DNA of 64,000 nt from Dryocola clanedunensis (GCF_025215155.1 NZ_JALHAM010000114.1); one strand, 5' to 3'. Positions 16,901 through 27,043 are shown, counted from the stretch's first letter. The notes: generated by a model from the letters alone, not told the origin. Numbers and translations: made by a program.

Positions 16901-18244
16901 TTAAAGTACGCCCTGGCCAATCATCGCATCGGCAACTTTGACGAAACCAGCAATATTTGCCCCGCGCACATAGTGGGTTTGCTTCCCTTCGCCGCCGTAG
17001 TTCACGCAGGCTTCATGAATATCCAGCATAATGTGGTGCAGGCGGATATCCACTTTTTCTGCTTTCCAGCCGTAGCGCGCGGCGTTCTGCGCCATCTCCA
17101 GGCCTGACGTTGCCACACCGCCTGCATTTGCCGCTTTACCCGGCGCGAACAGTACGCCGGCCTCAAGGAACAGCTCCGTCGCTTCGATTGTGGTTGGCAT
17201 ATTCGCCCCCTCAGCAACGGCTTTAACGCCGTTGGCAATCAACAGGCGTGCGGCTGATGTATCCAGCTCGTTCTGCGTGGCGCAAGGCAGGGCGATATCG
17301 ACCGGCACCCCCCACGGCTGCTGGCCTTCCAGATAGCTCAGCCCGAACTCGCGCGCGTAGTCGGCTATACGGCCATCGCGGCTGGCTTTGATTTCGCACA
17401 GGCGGGCCAGCTTTTCAGTTGTGAAACCAGCTTCATCCACCACCGTGCCGTTTGAATCAGACGCGGTAACCACGCGTGCGCCAAGCGACATCGCTTTTTC
17501 GATGGCGTACTGGGCGACGTTGCCGGAACCGGAAACCGCGACGCGCATCCCCTCAAAGCCCAGCCCGTGGCGTTGCAGCATCGCATCCGTAAAGTAAATG
17601 AGACCATAGCCGGTCGCTTCCGGGCGGATCAGGCTGCCGCCAAACGACAGCCCCTTGCCGGTAAACACGCAGGCGGTGTTGTTAGAAAGCTTTTTCATCA
17701 TGCCGGCCATAAAGCCCACTTCACGACCGCCGACGCCGATATCTCCGGCCGGAACGTCAGTGTCCGGCCCCAGGTGACGATACAGTTCGGTCATCAGCGC
17801 CTGGCAGAAACGCATGATTTCGCCTTCGCTTTTCCCCTTAGGATTAAAATCGCTGCCGCCTTTACCACCGCCCATAGGCAAGGTGGTGAGGGCATTTTTA
17901 AATGTCTGCTCAAAGCCCAGAAACTTGAGGATGGAGAGGTTCACCGACGGATGGAAACGCATGCCGCCTTTAAACGGCCCGATAGCCGAGCTGAACTGCA
18001 CGCGCCAGGCGCGGTTCACCTGCACCTGATTGCTGTCATCTACCCAGGCAACGCGAAACTGTATGACTCGCTCCGGCTCAACCAGGCGCTCCAGCAGGGC
18101 TGAACGGCGATACTGTGGGTTTTGTTCAAGGAAGGGCCAAAGCGTGGTCATCACTTCGCGTACGGCCTGGGAAAACTCCGGTTGGTGCGGATCGCGCTGC
18201 TGGACAGAGGATAAAAACTGCTCGAGTGAAACTGTGTTCGCCAT
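16901..18244 (-). CDS. gdhA: NADP-specific glutamate dehydrogenase
   Basis: GdhA makes glutamate from 2-oxoglutarate, ammonia and NADPH. The 447-residue protein equals the E. coli enzyme in length and is nearly identical in the core: KGGMRFHPSVN, PMGGGKGGSDFNPKGKSEGE (catalytic Lys), PAGDIGVGGREVGFM, the nucleotide-binding VSGSGNVAQYA and VAEGANMPTT. It stands alone, with a terminator at 16869-16892. The 288 bases beyond that, up to the DUF4156 pseudogene, are AT-rich and hold no convincing gene. In E. coli gdhA lies elsewhere, so its position between ybdL and entD is a rearrangement. Confidence 0.97.
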   Translation of the reverse strand: MANTVSLEQFLSSVQQRDPHQPEFSQAVREVMTTLWPFLEQNPQYRRSALLERLVEPERVIQFRVAWVDDSNQVQVNRAWRVQFSSAIGPFKGGMRFHPSVNLSILKFLGFEQTFKNALTTLPMGGGKGGSDFNPKGKSEGEIMRFCQALMTELYRHLGPDTDVPAGDIGVGGREVGFMAGMMKKLSNNTACVFTGKGLSFGGSLIRPEATGYGLIYFTDAMLQRHGLGFEGMRVAVSGSGNVAQYAIEKAMSLGARVVTASDSNGTVVDEAGFTTEKLARLCEIKASRDGRIADYAREFGLSYLEGQQPWGVPVDIALPCATQNELDTSAARLLIANGVKAVAEGANMPTTIEATELFLEAGVLFAPGKAANAGGVATSGLEMAQNAARYGWKAEKVDIRLHHIMLDIHEACVNYGGEGKQTHYVRGANIAGFVKVADAMIGQGVL

Positions 18245-18342
18245 TGGGGGAACTCCTTGTCGTCAGAGGTTGTTATATTGTGTTTGTTGGTTGTTTTTCG
18301 ACTATAACATTCACTTATGACGTGGCAGCAAGCGATTTATTT

Positions 18343-19026
18343 TCATTCTCTTTGCAGGCGTATTAGCGTGGTTAATTGCGTTGCGTCACTACTCCATAAT
18401 ACAGAAAAAATGTATCCACTTCTGAAAGGCCCAAGGGGGGAAATAAGCCTCAGCCTGATTTGTTGGGCATTAATATCAATCACTTCTGCGGTATGAAAAT
18501 CAAAATAGCGGCCGACATGGCGATATAACGCTTTAAATAAACTCTCTTTAGCAGAAAAAACTAATGTCAGCGCCAGGGGGAAGGGAAGCGCGCAGGGCAG
18601 CAGCGCTTCTCGCTCTGCTGGAGTCACCACTTCCCCGGCAATTTTTTCTGCGTCATAAGCATTCATTATGATCTCGGTATCAATCCCTGTTCCGCAAAGC
18701 TCGCCGTCCCGATCGGCAACTACCGTCGCCAGCGCAGTCTTACCCGTATGGCTGATGCTGCCGGTAAACCCTGGTGGCCAGCACGGCGCACGATGCAGCC
18801 CAATGCCGGGCACATAATTTTGTATCCCATAGAAACGCAGCGCCTCCCGAGCGGCGATTCTTCCTGCCAGATGCTCCGCCCGGCGCTTAGTGACGGCCCC
18901 GGAAAGCCTCTCGCGGTGGGGTAAGCAGAACAGATCGTCAGGCTGAAAAGTTGAGGCGTCAAAATCCACGCGATAAACGCGTTGAGAGGTAGTGGGGAAG
19001 TTGAAATGGGTTAGCTGGTAGTGCAT
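18343..19026 (-). CDS. entD: Enterobactin synthase phosphopantetheinyl transferase
   Basis: EntD transfers phosphopantetheine from CoA to the carrier domains of EntB and EntF. The 227-residue protein has the 4'-PPTase motifs in order: TGSISHTGKTALA (89-101), GTGIDTEI around residues 113-119 with the metal-binding D116 and E118, and FSAKESLFKALY (157-168). The usual GIDIE is GIDTE here, a minor substitution outside the acidic residues. It lies downstream of fepA on the same strand, as in E. coli, with a REP-type unit in the 81-base gap. Confidence 0.93.
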   Translation of the reverse strand: MHYQLTHFNFPTTSQRVYRVDFDASTFQPDDLFCLPHRERLSGAVTKRRAEHLAGRIAAREALRFYGIQNYVPGIGLHRAPCWPPGFTGSISHTGKTALATVVADRDGELCGTGIDTEIIMNAYDAEKIAGEVVTPAEREALLPCALPFPLALTLVFSAKESLFKALYRHVGRYFDFHTAEVIDINAQQIRLRLISPLGPFRSGYIFSVLWSSDATQLTTLIRLQRE

Positions 19027-19042
19027 GTTCGTCGCTTATAAC

Positions 19043-19072
19043 GGTGGAAGACGCTGCGCTTTTCCACCTTAC
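19043..19072. repeat. REP-type palindrome between fepA and entD
   Basis: GGTGGAAGACGCTGCGC...TTCCACCTTA, a diverged member of the REP family seen elsewhere in the window. Confidence 0.5.
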
Positions 19073-19107
19073 CGAAAAGCGCAGCGTCATTCGCCAGTGT
19101 TACGTCA

Positions 19108-21366
19108 TCAGAAGTGCGTATTCAGACTCACATAATAAGTCCGGCCAGATTCGTTATACGTTTCGGCACCTGCACCGTACATATAACCTGCGTTACCCCC
19201 GGTGGTCTGGGCGTTACCCGCACGCCAGTGGCGCTTATCGAACAGGTTGTCGATCCCTGTGGTCAGGCTGACATTTTTGGTGGCATCCCAGGTACCGCTC
19301 AGGCCAACGATGCTGTACGGGCTAACCTCGTTGGTTTCTGAACCGGTTGCCGGCTGGCCCTTGTAGTTGTACTTCTTCGGCTGCTGCTTGCCGTACCAGG
19401 TGAAGGTCGACTGCACGGAAATATCCTGACGGATCTGCCAGCTCAGCGTGGAGTTCACCGTGTACTCAGGGATCACCGACAGACGCTCGCCGGTTTCCTT
19501 ATTCTTACTTTGCAGCATGTAAGTCATGTTGTTCGTCCAGTTAACGGTAGTGCTAACCGGTACGTTCAACGTGCCTTCCAGACCTTCCACCACGGCTTTA
19601 GGGATGTTTTCCCACTGATAGATATCCGTTTGGGTGGCCCCTTTTGACGTCTGACCGACAGGCGAGTAGCCTGCTTCAATCTTGTCTTTGTAGTCATTGC
19701 GGAACCAGGTCACCCCGGCAAGCCAGCCATCGCGCTTGAATTCAAGACCGATCTCTTTGTTGACGCTTGTTTCGGCTTTCAGATCCTCGTTACCCATCAT
19801 GTAGCAGCCCACGCCGCTGCCGCTGGCATAGCAGCCCTGTCCCTTACTGTAGAGGATGTAGTTTGGGTTAGTCTGATAAAGGCTTGGCGCTTTGTAGGCC
19901 TGGGCGATACCCATTTTCAGCGTAAAGTCGTCGCCAAGACCCTGGGAGAGATTCAGCGACGGGCTCCAGTTGTCCCCGACGATACTGTGGTGGTCGAAAC
20001 GCAGGCCCGGCGTCAGTATGGTGCTGTCGGTCAGCTCTATGTTGTCTTCCGCAAACAGCGAGAAGATCTCCGCCTGGGTGTAAGGGCTGCGGCCGGTGCT
20101 GTCGTAGCCCGGGATAGCCCCGCCCAAAAACGCCTGCCCGTTAGAAGTCTGATCCTTCATACGCTGCTGATTCCACTCGGTGCCCAGCGTCAGGTTCTGG
20201 TTAAAGACGAAATCGATGGGAATATTCACTTCGCTGTGCAGCAGGACGTCGCTCAGGTCGATATCCTTGAACTGGTCGCTGGCGAAAATCCCTTCGGTGC
20301 CGCCAGCCAGCCCTTCCTGCATCCTTGAGTTGCGCGTGTGCTCATATTGCACCCAGTTGCTGGTTGTCAGGCCGCTGTCCCAGCCGCCGTTCCAGGTCAG
20401 GGAGTAAGTCTGACGGTAGAGGCGGTTAGTCTCATTACCGTAGTTATCTTTGACGATTTGGTTGGTATTCGTGTTCTGGGTATCGCCGGAGTAGAGGTTC
20501 CCCTGGCGGCTGTAGCCTGCTTCCAGCTCCAGCGACTGCATTGGCGCAAAGTCCCAGCGCACAACGCCGTTGATATCTTTGTTTTTCACCCCTTCGCGCC
20601 CGGCGGGCAGGGTATCGGCATAAATACCGGTACGTTCTGACTGGTGGCCCTGGTTGATATCCCAGGCATCGGCCTGTGTTTTGTCCAGGTTACCGTACAG
20701 GCGGAAGCTGAAATCCCCGCCCAGCGGGCCATTCAGGCTGAAGTTGGTGCGTTTAGTTGAGCCTTCGTCTTTGTGCTCCGGGGCATTGAGATAGGTGTTC
20801 CACGTACCGTGCCACTCGCCGTTACCCTTTTTGGTGATGATGTTCACCACGCCACCTGCCGCACCGTTGCCATAGCGGGCCGCTGCCGGGCCACGGATCA
20901 CTTCGATGCGCTCGACCATTTCCGGCGGTACCCAGCTGGCATCGCCGCGGGTGTCACGTTCGCCTCGCCAGCCAAGACGCACCGAATTTCGGCTGGTCAC
21001 AGGTTTTCCGTCGATAAGAATCAGCGTGTTTTCCGGGCCCATGCCGCGAATATCAATCTGGCGACCGTTTCCGCGCTGACCGCTGGTGGAGTTACCGGTG
21101 AGGTTAACGCCGGGCATTGTTCGGACCAGTTCAGAGATGTCCCGCGCCGGTGGGCGTTTTTTCAACTCTTCAGCGGTAATAGTAGACACGCCCGGAGCCT
21201 GAAGGTTTTGCTCGGCGGCGGTGACCACGACGGTGTCTTCATGAGCCGGCGTTTGCGCGGCCTCTTCATTTTCAGCTGTGGTTTCTTCAGCAAACGCGGG
21301 GAGCGCTGTGCTGTAAATTCCCATATTGATGAGCATCGCAAGGGAGTACTGGATCTTCTTATTCAT
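19108..21366 (-). CDS. fepA: Ferric enterobactin outer-membrane receptor
   Basis: FepA is the TonB-dependent outer-membrane receptor that imports ferric enterobactin. The 752-residue precursor has a signal peptide ending LPAFA (about residue 26) and a TonB box DTVVVTA at residues 44-50. A plug domain follows with RPPARDISELVRTMPGVNL and IRGMGPENTLILIDGKPV, then a 22-strand-type barrel ending in the C-terminal phenylalanine SLNTHF. E. coli FepA is 746 residues. It is divergent from fes across a Fur-box region. Confidence 0.97.
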   Translation of the reverse strand: MNKKIQYSLAMLINMGIYSTALPAFAEETTAENEEAAQTPAHEDTVVVTAAEQNLQAPGVSTITAEELKKRPPARDISELVRTMPGVNLTGNSTSGQRGNGRQIDIRGMGPENTLILIDGKPVTSRNSVRLGWRGERDTRGDASWVPPEMVERIEVIRGPAAARYGNGAAGGVVNIITKKGNGEWHGTWNTYLNAPEHKDEGSTKRTNFSLNGPLGGDFSFRLYGNLDKTQADAWDINQGHQSERTGIYADTLPAGREGVKNKDINGVVRWDFAPMQSLELEAGYSRQGNLYSGDTQNTNTNQIVKDNYGNETNRLYRQTYSLTWNGGWDSGLTTSNWVQYEHTRNSRMQEGLAGGTEGIFASDQFKDIDLSDVLLHSEVNIPIDFVFNQNLTLGTEWNQQRMKDQTSNGQAFLGGAIPGYDSTGRSPYTQAEIFSLFAEDNIELTDSTILTPGLRFDHHSIVGDNWSPSLNLSQGLGDDFTLKMGIAQAYKAPSLYQTNPNYILYSKGQGCYASGSGVGCYMMGNEDLKAETSVNKEIGLEFKRDGWLAGVTWFRNDYKDKIEAGYSPVGQTSKGATQTDIYQWENIPKAVVEGLEGTLNVPVSTTVNWTNNMTYMLQSKNKETGERLSVIPEYTVNSTLSWQIRQDISVQSTFTWYGKQQPKKYNYKGQPATGSETNEVSPYSIVGLSGTWDATKNVSLTTGIDNLFDKRHWRAGNAQTTGGNAGYMYGAGAETYNESGRTYYVSLNTHF

Positions 21367-21555
21367 TATGGCGGCCTGCTTTTCCGCTGTACTCCATGTC
21401 TTCCTTGCCCAGAGGGCTGGAGCGCAGCATGGTTATCCGTGAGGGGTACCGATAACTCGGGCAGGGCTGAACAATTGCGCAGCATCCTCCCGCAATTCGG
21501 CAACTTCTTGTTTTCGCTCAAAAGCCGTAGCTCAAAGAACGCCAACACGCTATTG

Positions 21556-21590
21556 CAAATGCAAATAATTATCAATAGTATTATCAGTAT
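21556..21590. promoter_or_regulatory. Fur-box region of the fepA/fes divergent promoter
   Basis: GCAAATAATTATCAATAGTATTATC contains overlapping 7-1-7 style Fur half-sites (ATTATCA-type). It lies between divergent fepA and fes, where E. coli has its Fur-regulated bidirectional promoter. Confidence 0.7.
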
Positions 21591-21640
21591 ATTTCAGGTT
21601 AATGTTAAATATTCCATTGATAACATGGGGTTATGAATTG

Positions 21641-22855
21641 GTGGCGAAAGTGGCGGTGGGAAATGAGCTGTGGTGGCAGGAAAAAGTGCTGCAAAATGGC
21701 CCGACGGTGAGCTGCGATGGCTCAGGCAGCTGCACGGTAACGTTCTGGTGGCGCGATCCCGCCGGGGACGAACAACGCTCTGGCATCAAGCGTGTCTGGA
21801 TCTACATCACCGGCGTGACAGATCATCACCAAAGTTCCCGACCGCAAACGTTGAGCCGCCTGGCCGGCACGGATGTCTGGCAGTGGCAAACGCAGCTGGC
21901 GTCGGCCTGGCGTGGCACCTACTGTCTGATCCCATCCTCCAGTGAAGAAGATTTTCCAGCCGCGGCCTTTGAGGGCATTCGCGCTGACCGCACCGCGCTG
22001 CGCGAGGGTTGGCGTAAATTGTTACCTCAGGCCATCGCCGATCCGCTGAATCCAGATAGCTGGAAGGGGGGGCGAGGGCACCCGGTTTCCGCTCTCCATT
22101 TACCGGACTCGCCGACCCAGGCCGGGTGGGACAACCCGGCGAAAGAGTGGAAAGCGCCGCAGTGCATCACCTGGCGCAGCAAACGGCTAGGCAATCAGCG
22201 CCGCGTCTGGGTATTCACAACGGGTGAAAGTCAACCTGAGCAGCGCCCACTGGCTATCCTGCTCGACGGCCAGTTCTGGGCCGAGAGTTTACCGGTCTGG
22301 CCCGCGCTACAGGCGCAAACTAACGCGGGTGAACTGCCCGAAGCGGTGTATGTACTGATTGACGTCATCGACACCCAGCGCCGCAGTAAAGAACTGCCCT
22401 GCAACCCTGATTTTTGGCTGGCCGTGCAGGAAGAACTTCTCCCGCGGCTGCGTGAGGAAACCATCTGGAATAACAACCCAAAAACGACGGTGGTGGCAGG
22501 GCAAAGCTTTGGCGGGCTCTCGTCCCTGTATGCAGGACTGCACTGGCCAGAAACATTTGGTTGCGTACTGAGCCAGTCAGGCTCCTACTGGTGGCCAAAG
22601 CGCGATTCACAGGCGTCGGACGGGCTGCTCATCAGGCAGCTGGCGGAAGGAACGATTAAGCCCAAACCCTTGCGGATCTATCTTGAAGCGGGCCTGCGCG
22701 AGCCGCTTATTTATCAGGTCAATCAGAACCTGTATCCCTTACTACAACAAACACAGCAGGCTCTTTTCTGGCGTCAGGTTGACGGCGGGCACGATGCGCT
22801 TTGCTGGCGGGGCGGCCTGCTGGACGGGCTGACCTGGCTCTGGCAAGCCGCTTAA
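21641..22855 (+). CDS. fes: Enterobactin/ferric enterobactin esterase
   Basis: Fes hydrolyses the trilactone of ferric enterobactin in the cytoplasm so that iron can be released. The N-terminal domain (VTFWWRDPAGDE, VYITGVTDHHQ-like) and the C-terminal esterase domain match E. coli Fes. The nucleophile S289 lies in VVAGQSFGGLSSLYAG and the catalytic His in QVDGGHDALCW. The start is uncertain: homology places it near VAKVAVGNELWWQ, where only GTG and TTG codons occur (21638, 21641, 21650, 21656). The ATG at 21602 would lie close to the Fur-box region. I chose the GTG at 21641. It heads fes-ybdZ-entF. Confidence 0.9.
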   Translation: MAKVAVGNELWWQEKVLQNGPTVSCDGSGSCTVTFWWRDPAGDEQRSGIKRVWIYITGVTDHHQSSRPQTLSRLAGTDVWQWQTQLASAWRGTYCLIPSSSEEDFPAAAFEGIRADRTALREGWRKLLPQAIADPLNPDSWKGGRGHPVSALHLPDSPTQAGWDNPAKEWKAPQCITWRSKRLGNQRRVWVFTTGESQPEQRPLAILLDGQFWAESLPVWPALQAQTNAGELPEAVYVLIDVIDTQRRSKELPCNPDFWLAVQEELLPRLREETIWNNNPKTTVVAGQSFGGLSSLYAGLHWPETFGCVLSQSGSYWWPKRDSQASDGLLIRQLAEGTIKPKPLRIYLEAGLREPLIYQVNQNLYPLLQQTQQALFWRQVDGGHDALCWRGGLLDGLTWLWQAA

Positions 22856-22870
22856 AGACAGGAGTAAGGC

Positions 22871-23089
22871 ATGGAATTCAGTAATCCCTTCGACGCCCCT
22901 CAGGGGCGATTTTTTATCCTTCAGCATGCAGATCGACACTACAGCCTGTGGCCCGAACATGGCGCGCTGCCAGAGGGATGGCTGGTGGTCCGCGAGCCAG
23001 CGATGCAGGAAGAGTGCAGCCTCTGGCTGAAAGAGAACTGGACGGATTTACAGCCGGCTGCTTTTGCTGCTGCCGGAGGTAGAAAGTGA
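22871..23089 (+). CDS. ybdZ: MbtH-like NRPS accessory protein
   Basis: MbtH-like proteins bind adenylation domains and raise the activity of their synthetase, here EntF. The 72-residue protein has the family pattern: NPFDAPQGRFFIL, YSLWPEHGALPEGW and LWLKENWTDLQP. It starts 15 bases after fes and overlaps the start of entF by four bases, so the three genes are one coupled operon. Confidence 0.95.
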   Translation: MEFSNPFDAPQGRFFILQHADRHYSLWPEHGALPEGWLVVREPAMQEECSLWLKENWTDLQPAAFAAAGGRK

Positions 23090-26000
23090 GCGAAGTCCTC
23101 ATGAATCCGACAGAACAACAGACCGTGACGCTGCCGCTTGTCGCCGCCCAGCCGGGCATCTGGATGGCGGACCAACTTTCACCGCAGCCCAACGCCTGGA
23201 GCGTAGCGCACTATGTGGAGCTGGAAGGCGATGTAAACGAAGCGCTGCTGTGCAAAGCCGTGGTGGCGGGAATGGCGGAAGCGGATACGCTGCGCATGCG
23301 CTTTGCTGAAAAAGACGGCGAGGCCCGCCAGTGGATAGATCCCGAGGCGACCTTCACGGCGCCGCTTTGCCGCGATCTGCGCAATGAAACCGATCCGCAG
23401 GCAGCCGCGCTGGCTATTATGCGTGACGATCTCGATCGGGACTTACGCCTCGCCAGCGGTAGGCCGTTATATTTCCATGCGCTGCTGCGCCTGAGCGAAA
23501 CGCGCTGGTTCTGGTATCAGCGTTTCCATCACCTGGTGGTCGATGGCTTCAGTTTCACCGCCATTACCCGCCGCATCGCCAACATTTACACCGCTTACTG
23601 CCGGGGCGAGCAGCCCGAGCCGGGCCCGTTCACCCCGTTCAGCGATGTTGTTGAGGAGTATCAGCGCTACCAGCAATCGGGCACCCGTCAGCGTGACGCG
23701 GCCTTCTGGGGCGAAAAAGCCCGCCAGCTGCCGCCTCCTGCCACATTCTCTACCCAGCCGCTGACAGGGCAGGGGTCGACCACGCATCTGATCCGCCAGA
23801 AGCTTGATTTTAACCGGACGGATTTTCACCGGCTGGTCAACAGCGCCGGTTTAACCCCTGCCGACATGGCGCTCGCGCTGGTCGCGCTCTGGTTGGGCCG
23901 CCTGAGCGGGCGCATGGACTACTCCGCAGGCTTTATTTTTATGCGCCGCATTGGTTCCGCCGCCCTGTGCGCCACCGGCCCGGTGCTTAACGTGCTGCCG
24001 TTTGGCGTGCGTATTGCCCCGACGGCGACTTTGCCGGAGCTGGCGCAGGAGATTGCCAGAGAGCTGAAAACCCTGCGCCGCCATCAGCGCTACGACGCCG
24101 AACAGATCCAGCGCGACCTGGGCCAGGTCTCCAGCGGCGAGCCGCTTTACGGCCCGGTGCTGAACCTGAAAATGTTCGACTACCGCCTGGATTTCAACGG
24201 CACAGAGGGCGTGACGCACCAGCTGGCCTCCGGCCCGGTGCGCGACCTGGAAATCGCGCTTTATATCAGCGAACAGGGGGAGTTTACCCTTGAGCTGCTG
24301 GCGAACGCCGAGCGCTACGAGGCCCGGACGCTGGAGCAGCATCTGGCGCGCCTGCCGCTGCTTTTGCGCCAGTTTGCGGCTAACCCCTTGCTACGCTGTT
24401 CGGATGCGGAGCTGCTGCACGATTCAGAAACGCAGCTGCTGGAAAGCGTTAACGCCACGCAGACGGCGGTTCCGGCCACCACGCTCGGCGCTTTGATTGC
24501 GGAGCAGGCACAGCGCACGCCGGACGCCCCGGCGCTGGCCGACGCGCAGCATCAGTTTACCTATCGCGAAATGCGCGGCCAGGTGCTGGTGCTGGCGGGG
24601 GAATTAATCGCCCAGGGCGTGAAGCCGGGGGATGTGGTTGCCGTCGCGCTGCCCCGCTCGGTCTTTTTGTCGCTCTCTTTACAGGCGATTGTTGAGGCTG
24701 GGGCGGCCTGGCTGCCGCTGGATACCGGCTACCCCGACGACCGCCTGCAAATGATGCTCGAAGACGCCGCGCCGCGCCTGCTTATCACCTCCGCAGATCA
24801 GCTGGCCCGGTTTAGCGCTCCCGAAGGGCTGAACACTTTCTGCTACGAAAGGGCGCTTCCGGCGGCCGATCGGCCCCTGTCGCTGAACGTATCCCGACCG
24901 GAACACACCGCCTACGTGATTTTCACCTCCGGTTCTACAGGCCGCCCGAAAGGTGTGATGGTCGGGCAGCAGGCTATCGTCAACCGCCTGCTGTGGATGC
25001 AAAATCACTATCCGCTGAACGGCGACGACGTGGTGCTGCAGAAAACACCGTGCAGCTTTGACGTCTCCGTCTGGGAATTTTTCTGGCCGTATATCGTGGG
25101 GGCGAAGCTGGTGATGGCTCCGCCGGAAGCGCATCGCGATCCGCAGGCGCTACAGCAGCTCTTTGCGCGCTATCGCGTGACGACCACGCACTTTGTGCCT
25201 TCCATGCTGGCAGCCTTCGTTTCTGCGCTGGACGGCGACGCAGCGATTGCCAGCTGCGCCACGCTGCGGCGCGTGTTCTGCAGTGGTGAAGCGCTGCCTG
25301 CGGATCTGTGCCGGGAATGGGAGCAGCTCACGCACGCGCCTTTACACAACCTCTACGGCCCAACCGAGGCCGCCGTGGACGTGAGCTGGTACCGGGCTTA
25401 TGGCGAAGATCTTGCCCGCGTGACCGGCAGCAGCGTGCCGATTGGCTGGCCCATGTGGAATACCGGGCTGCGGATCCTCGATGCGGCAATGCGGCCCGTG
25501 CCACCGGGCATCGCCGGCGATCTTTACCTTACCGGGATCCAGCTGGCCCAGGGCTATCTTGGCCGCCCGGATCTCACCGCCAGCCGCTTTATCGCCGATC
25601 CTCTTGCTTGCGGTGAGCGCATGTACCGCACGGGTGACGTGGCCCGCTGGCTGGACAACGGCGCGGTGGAGTATCTGGGGCGCAGCGACGATCAGCTCAA
25701 GATTCGCGGCCAGCGCATTGAGCTGGGGGATATTGACCGGGCAATGCTGGCGCTGGAAGACGTGGCGCAGGCCGTCACGCACGCCTGCGTACTCAATCAG
25801 GCGGCGGCCAGCGGCGGCGATGCCCGTCAGCTGGTTGGCTATCTGGTTTCCGCTTCCGGGGGGCCGCTGCCGCTTGAGAAGCTAAGAGAACAGCTTTCGG
25901 CCGCGCTTCCGGCGCATATGGTGCCGGTTGCGCTTGTGCAGCTTGATGATTTCCCGCTTAGCGCCAACGGCAAGCTGGACCGCAGGGCGCTGCCCCTGCC

Positions 26001-27006
26001 GGAGCTGGCAAAACGCGCTACGGGGCGTGCGCCTGAAACGGCTCTGGAAAAAACTGTCGCCGAAGCCTTTGCCGGGCTGCTTGGCACTGACGTTCACTCC
26101 GTCGACGATGACTTCTTTGCGCTGGGCGGCCATTCGCTGCTGGCGATGCGCCTGGCGGCGGAGCTGCGTCGTACCCTCGGCAGGCCGCTGACGGTGGGGC
26201 AAATCATGGTTGCTTCCACGGTGCGCCAGCTCGCCGAAACGCTTGCCGAAGAACACAGCGAAGAGCAGGCGAGCCGCGCCGGGTTTGAGGCCGTGCTGCC
26301 GCTGCGCAAATCCAGCGGGCCGACGCTCTACTGCTTCCACCCGGCGTCGGGCTTTGCCTGGCAGTTCAGCGTGCTGCAACGCTATCTGGATCCGCGCTGG
26401 TCGGTGACCGGCATTCAGTCTCCGCGTCCGACGGGCCCAATGCAGCAGGCGCAAAACCTGGCAGAGGTTTGCGAAGCGCATCTGCAAACCCTCAGAGAGC
26501 TACAGCCCCACGGGCCGTATTACCTGCTGGGCTATTCGCTGGGCGGCACGCTCGCGCAGGGGATTGCCGCAAGGCTTGCGGAGGCGGGGGAGGAAGTGGC
26601 ATTCCTGGGCCTGCTGGATACCTGGCCGCCGGAAACGCAAAACTGGGCCGAAAAAGGGGCGAATGAACTCGATCCGGCCGTGCTGGACGAGATAAACCGC
26701 GAACGTGATGCGTTTGTCGCCGCCCAGCAGGGGCAGGCGTCAGACGCGCTGTTCGAGGCTATCGAAGGCAACTACGGCGATGCCGTCCGGCTGTTAACCA
26801 CGGCGCAGAGCGTACCGTTCAGCGGTAAAGCCACGCTGTTTGTTGCCGAACGCACGCTGCCGGAGGGCATGGATCCGCAGACAACCTGGTCGCCGTGGAT
26901 TGCCGAACTGGATATCTACCGCCTGGACTGCGCGCACGTGGATATCATTTCCCCGGACGCGTTTGTCCAGATAGGGCCGGTATTGCAGCAGGTGCTGTCT
27001 TTATAG
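23086..27006 (+). CDS. entF: Enterobactin synthase component F (NRPS)
   Basis: EntF is the four-domain nonribosomal peptide synthetase that activates serine, condenses it with dihydroxybenzoate from EntB and cyclises three units to enterobactin. It has 1306 residues (E. coli 1293). In order: condensation domain with HHLVVDG (H148-D153 region); adenylation domain with FTSGSTGRPKG, NLYGPTEAAVD and YRTGDVARW; carrier domain with LGGHSLL, phosphopantetheine site S1017; and thioesterase with GYSLGGTLA, nucleophile S1151, and a catalytic His near the end (CAHVDIIS). The GTG start overlaps the ybdZ stop and has GGAGG six bases upstream; an ATG five codons later is the alternative. Confidence 0.97.
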   Translation: MSEVLMNPTEQQTVTLPLVAAQPGIWMADQLSPQPNAWSVAHYVELEGDVNEALLCKAVVAGMAEADTLRMRFAEKDGEARQWIDPEATFTAPLCRDLRNETDPQAAALAIMRDDLDRDLRLASGRPLYFHALLRLSETRWFWYQRFHHLVVDGFSFTAITRRIANIYTAYCRGEQPEPGPFTPFSDVVEEYQRYQQSGTRQRDAAFWGEKARQLPPPATFSTQPLTGQGSTTHLIRQKLDFNRTDFHRLVNSAGLTPADMALALVALWLGRLSGRMDYSAGFIFMRRIGSAALCATGPVLNVLPFGVRIAPTATLPELAQEIARELKTLRRHQRYDAEQIQRDLGQVSSGEPLYGPVLNLKMFDYRLDFNGTEGVTHQLASGPVRDLEIALYISEQGEFTLELLANAERYEARTLEQHLARLPLLLRQFAANPLLRCSDAELLHDSETQLLESVNATQTAVPATTLGALIAEQAQRTPDAPALADAQHQFTYREMRGQVLVLAGELIAQGVKPGDVVAVALPRSVFLSLSLQAIVEAGAAWLPLDTGYPDDRLQMMLEDAAPRLLITSADQLARFSAPEGLNTFCYERALPAADRPLSLNVSRPEHTAYVIFTSGSTGRPKGVMVGQQAIVNRLLWMQNHYPLNGDDVVLQKTPCSFDVSVWEFFWPYIVGAKLVMAPPEAHRDPQALQQLFARYRVTTTHFVPSMLAAFVSALDGDAAIASCATLRRVFCSGEALPADLCREWEQLTHAPLHNLYGPTEAAVDVSWYRAYGEDLARVTGSSVPIGWPMWNTGLRILDAAMRPVPPGIAGDLYLTGIQLAQGYLGRPDLTASRFIADPLACGERMYRTGDVARWLDNGAVEYLGRSDDQLKIRGQRIELGDIDRAMLALEDVAQAVTHACVLNQAAASGGDARQLVGYLVSASGGPLPLEKLREQLSAALPAHMVPVALVQLDDFPLSANGKLDRRALPLPELAKRATGRAPETALEKTVAEAFAGLLGTDVHSVDDDFFALGGHSLLAMRLAAELRRTLGRPLTVGQIMVASTVRQLAETLAEEHSEEQASRAGFEAVLPLRKSSGPTLYCFHPASGFAWQFSVLQRYLDPRWSVTGIQSPRPTGPMQQAQNLAEVCEAHLQTLRELQPHGPYYLLGYSLGGTLAQGIAARLAEAGEEVAFLGLLDTWPPETQNWAEKGANELDPAVLDEINRERDAFVAAQQGQASDALFEAIEGNYGDAVRLLTTAQSVPFSGKATLFVAERTLPEGMDPQTTWSPWIAELDIYRLDCAHVDIISPDAFVQIGPVLQQVLSL

Positions 27007-27014
27007 GGATCTGC

Positions 27015-27043
27015 GGCGGATGACGCAGGCTTATCCGCCCTAC
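27015..27043. repeat. REP-type palindrome after entF
   Basis: GGCGGATGACGCAGGCTTATCCGCCCTAC, nine bases after the entF stop; a related half-unit (GTAGGGCGG) follows at 27053. Confidence 0.7.

Noticed and set aside
16660..16941. Plus-strand frame between the DUF4156 pseudogene and gdhA
   Set aside because: It overlaps the gdhA end and terminator, has no recognisable domain and no ribosome site; AT-rich noncoding sequence is more likely.
21602..21640. ATG at 21602 as start of fes
   Set aside because: It lies close to the Fur-box promoter region and adds residues absent from the family; a GTG near 21641 fits homology, though the exact codon stays open.
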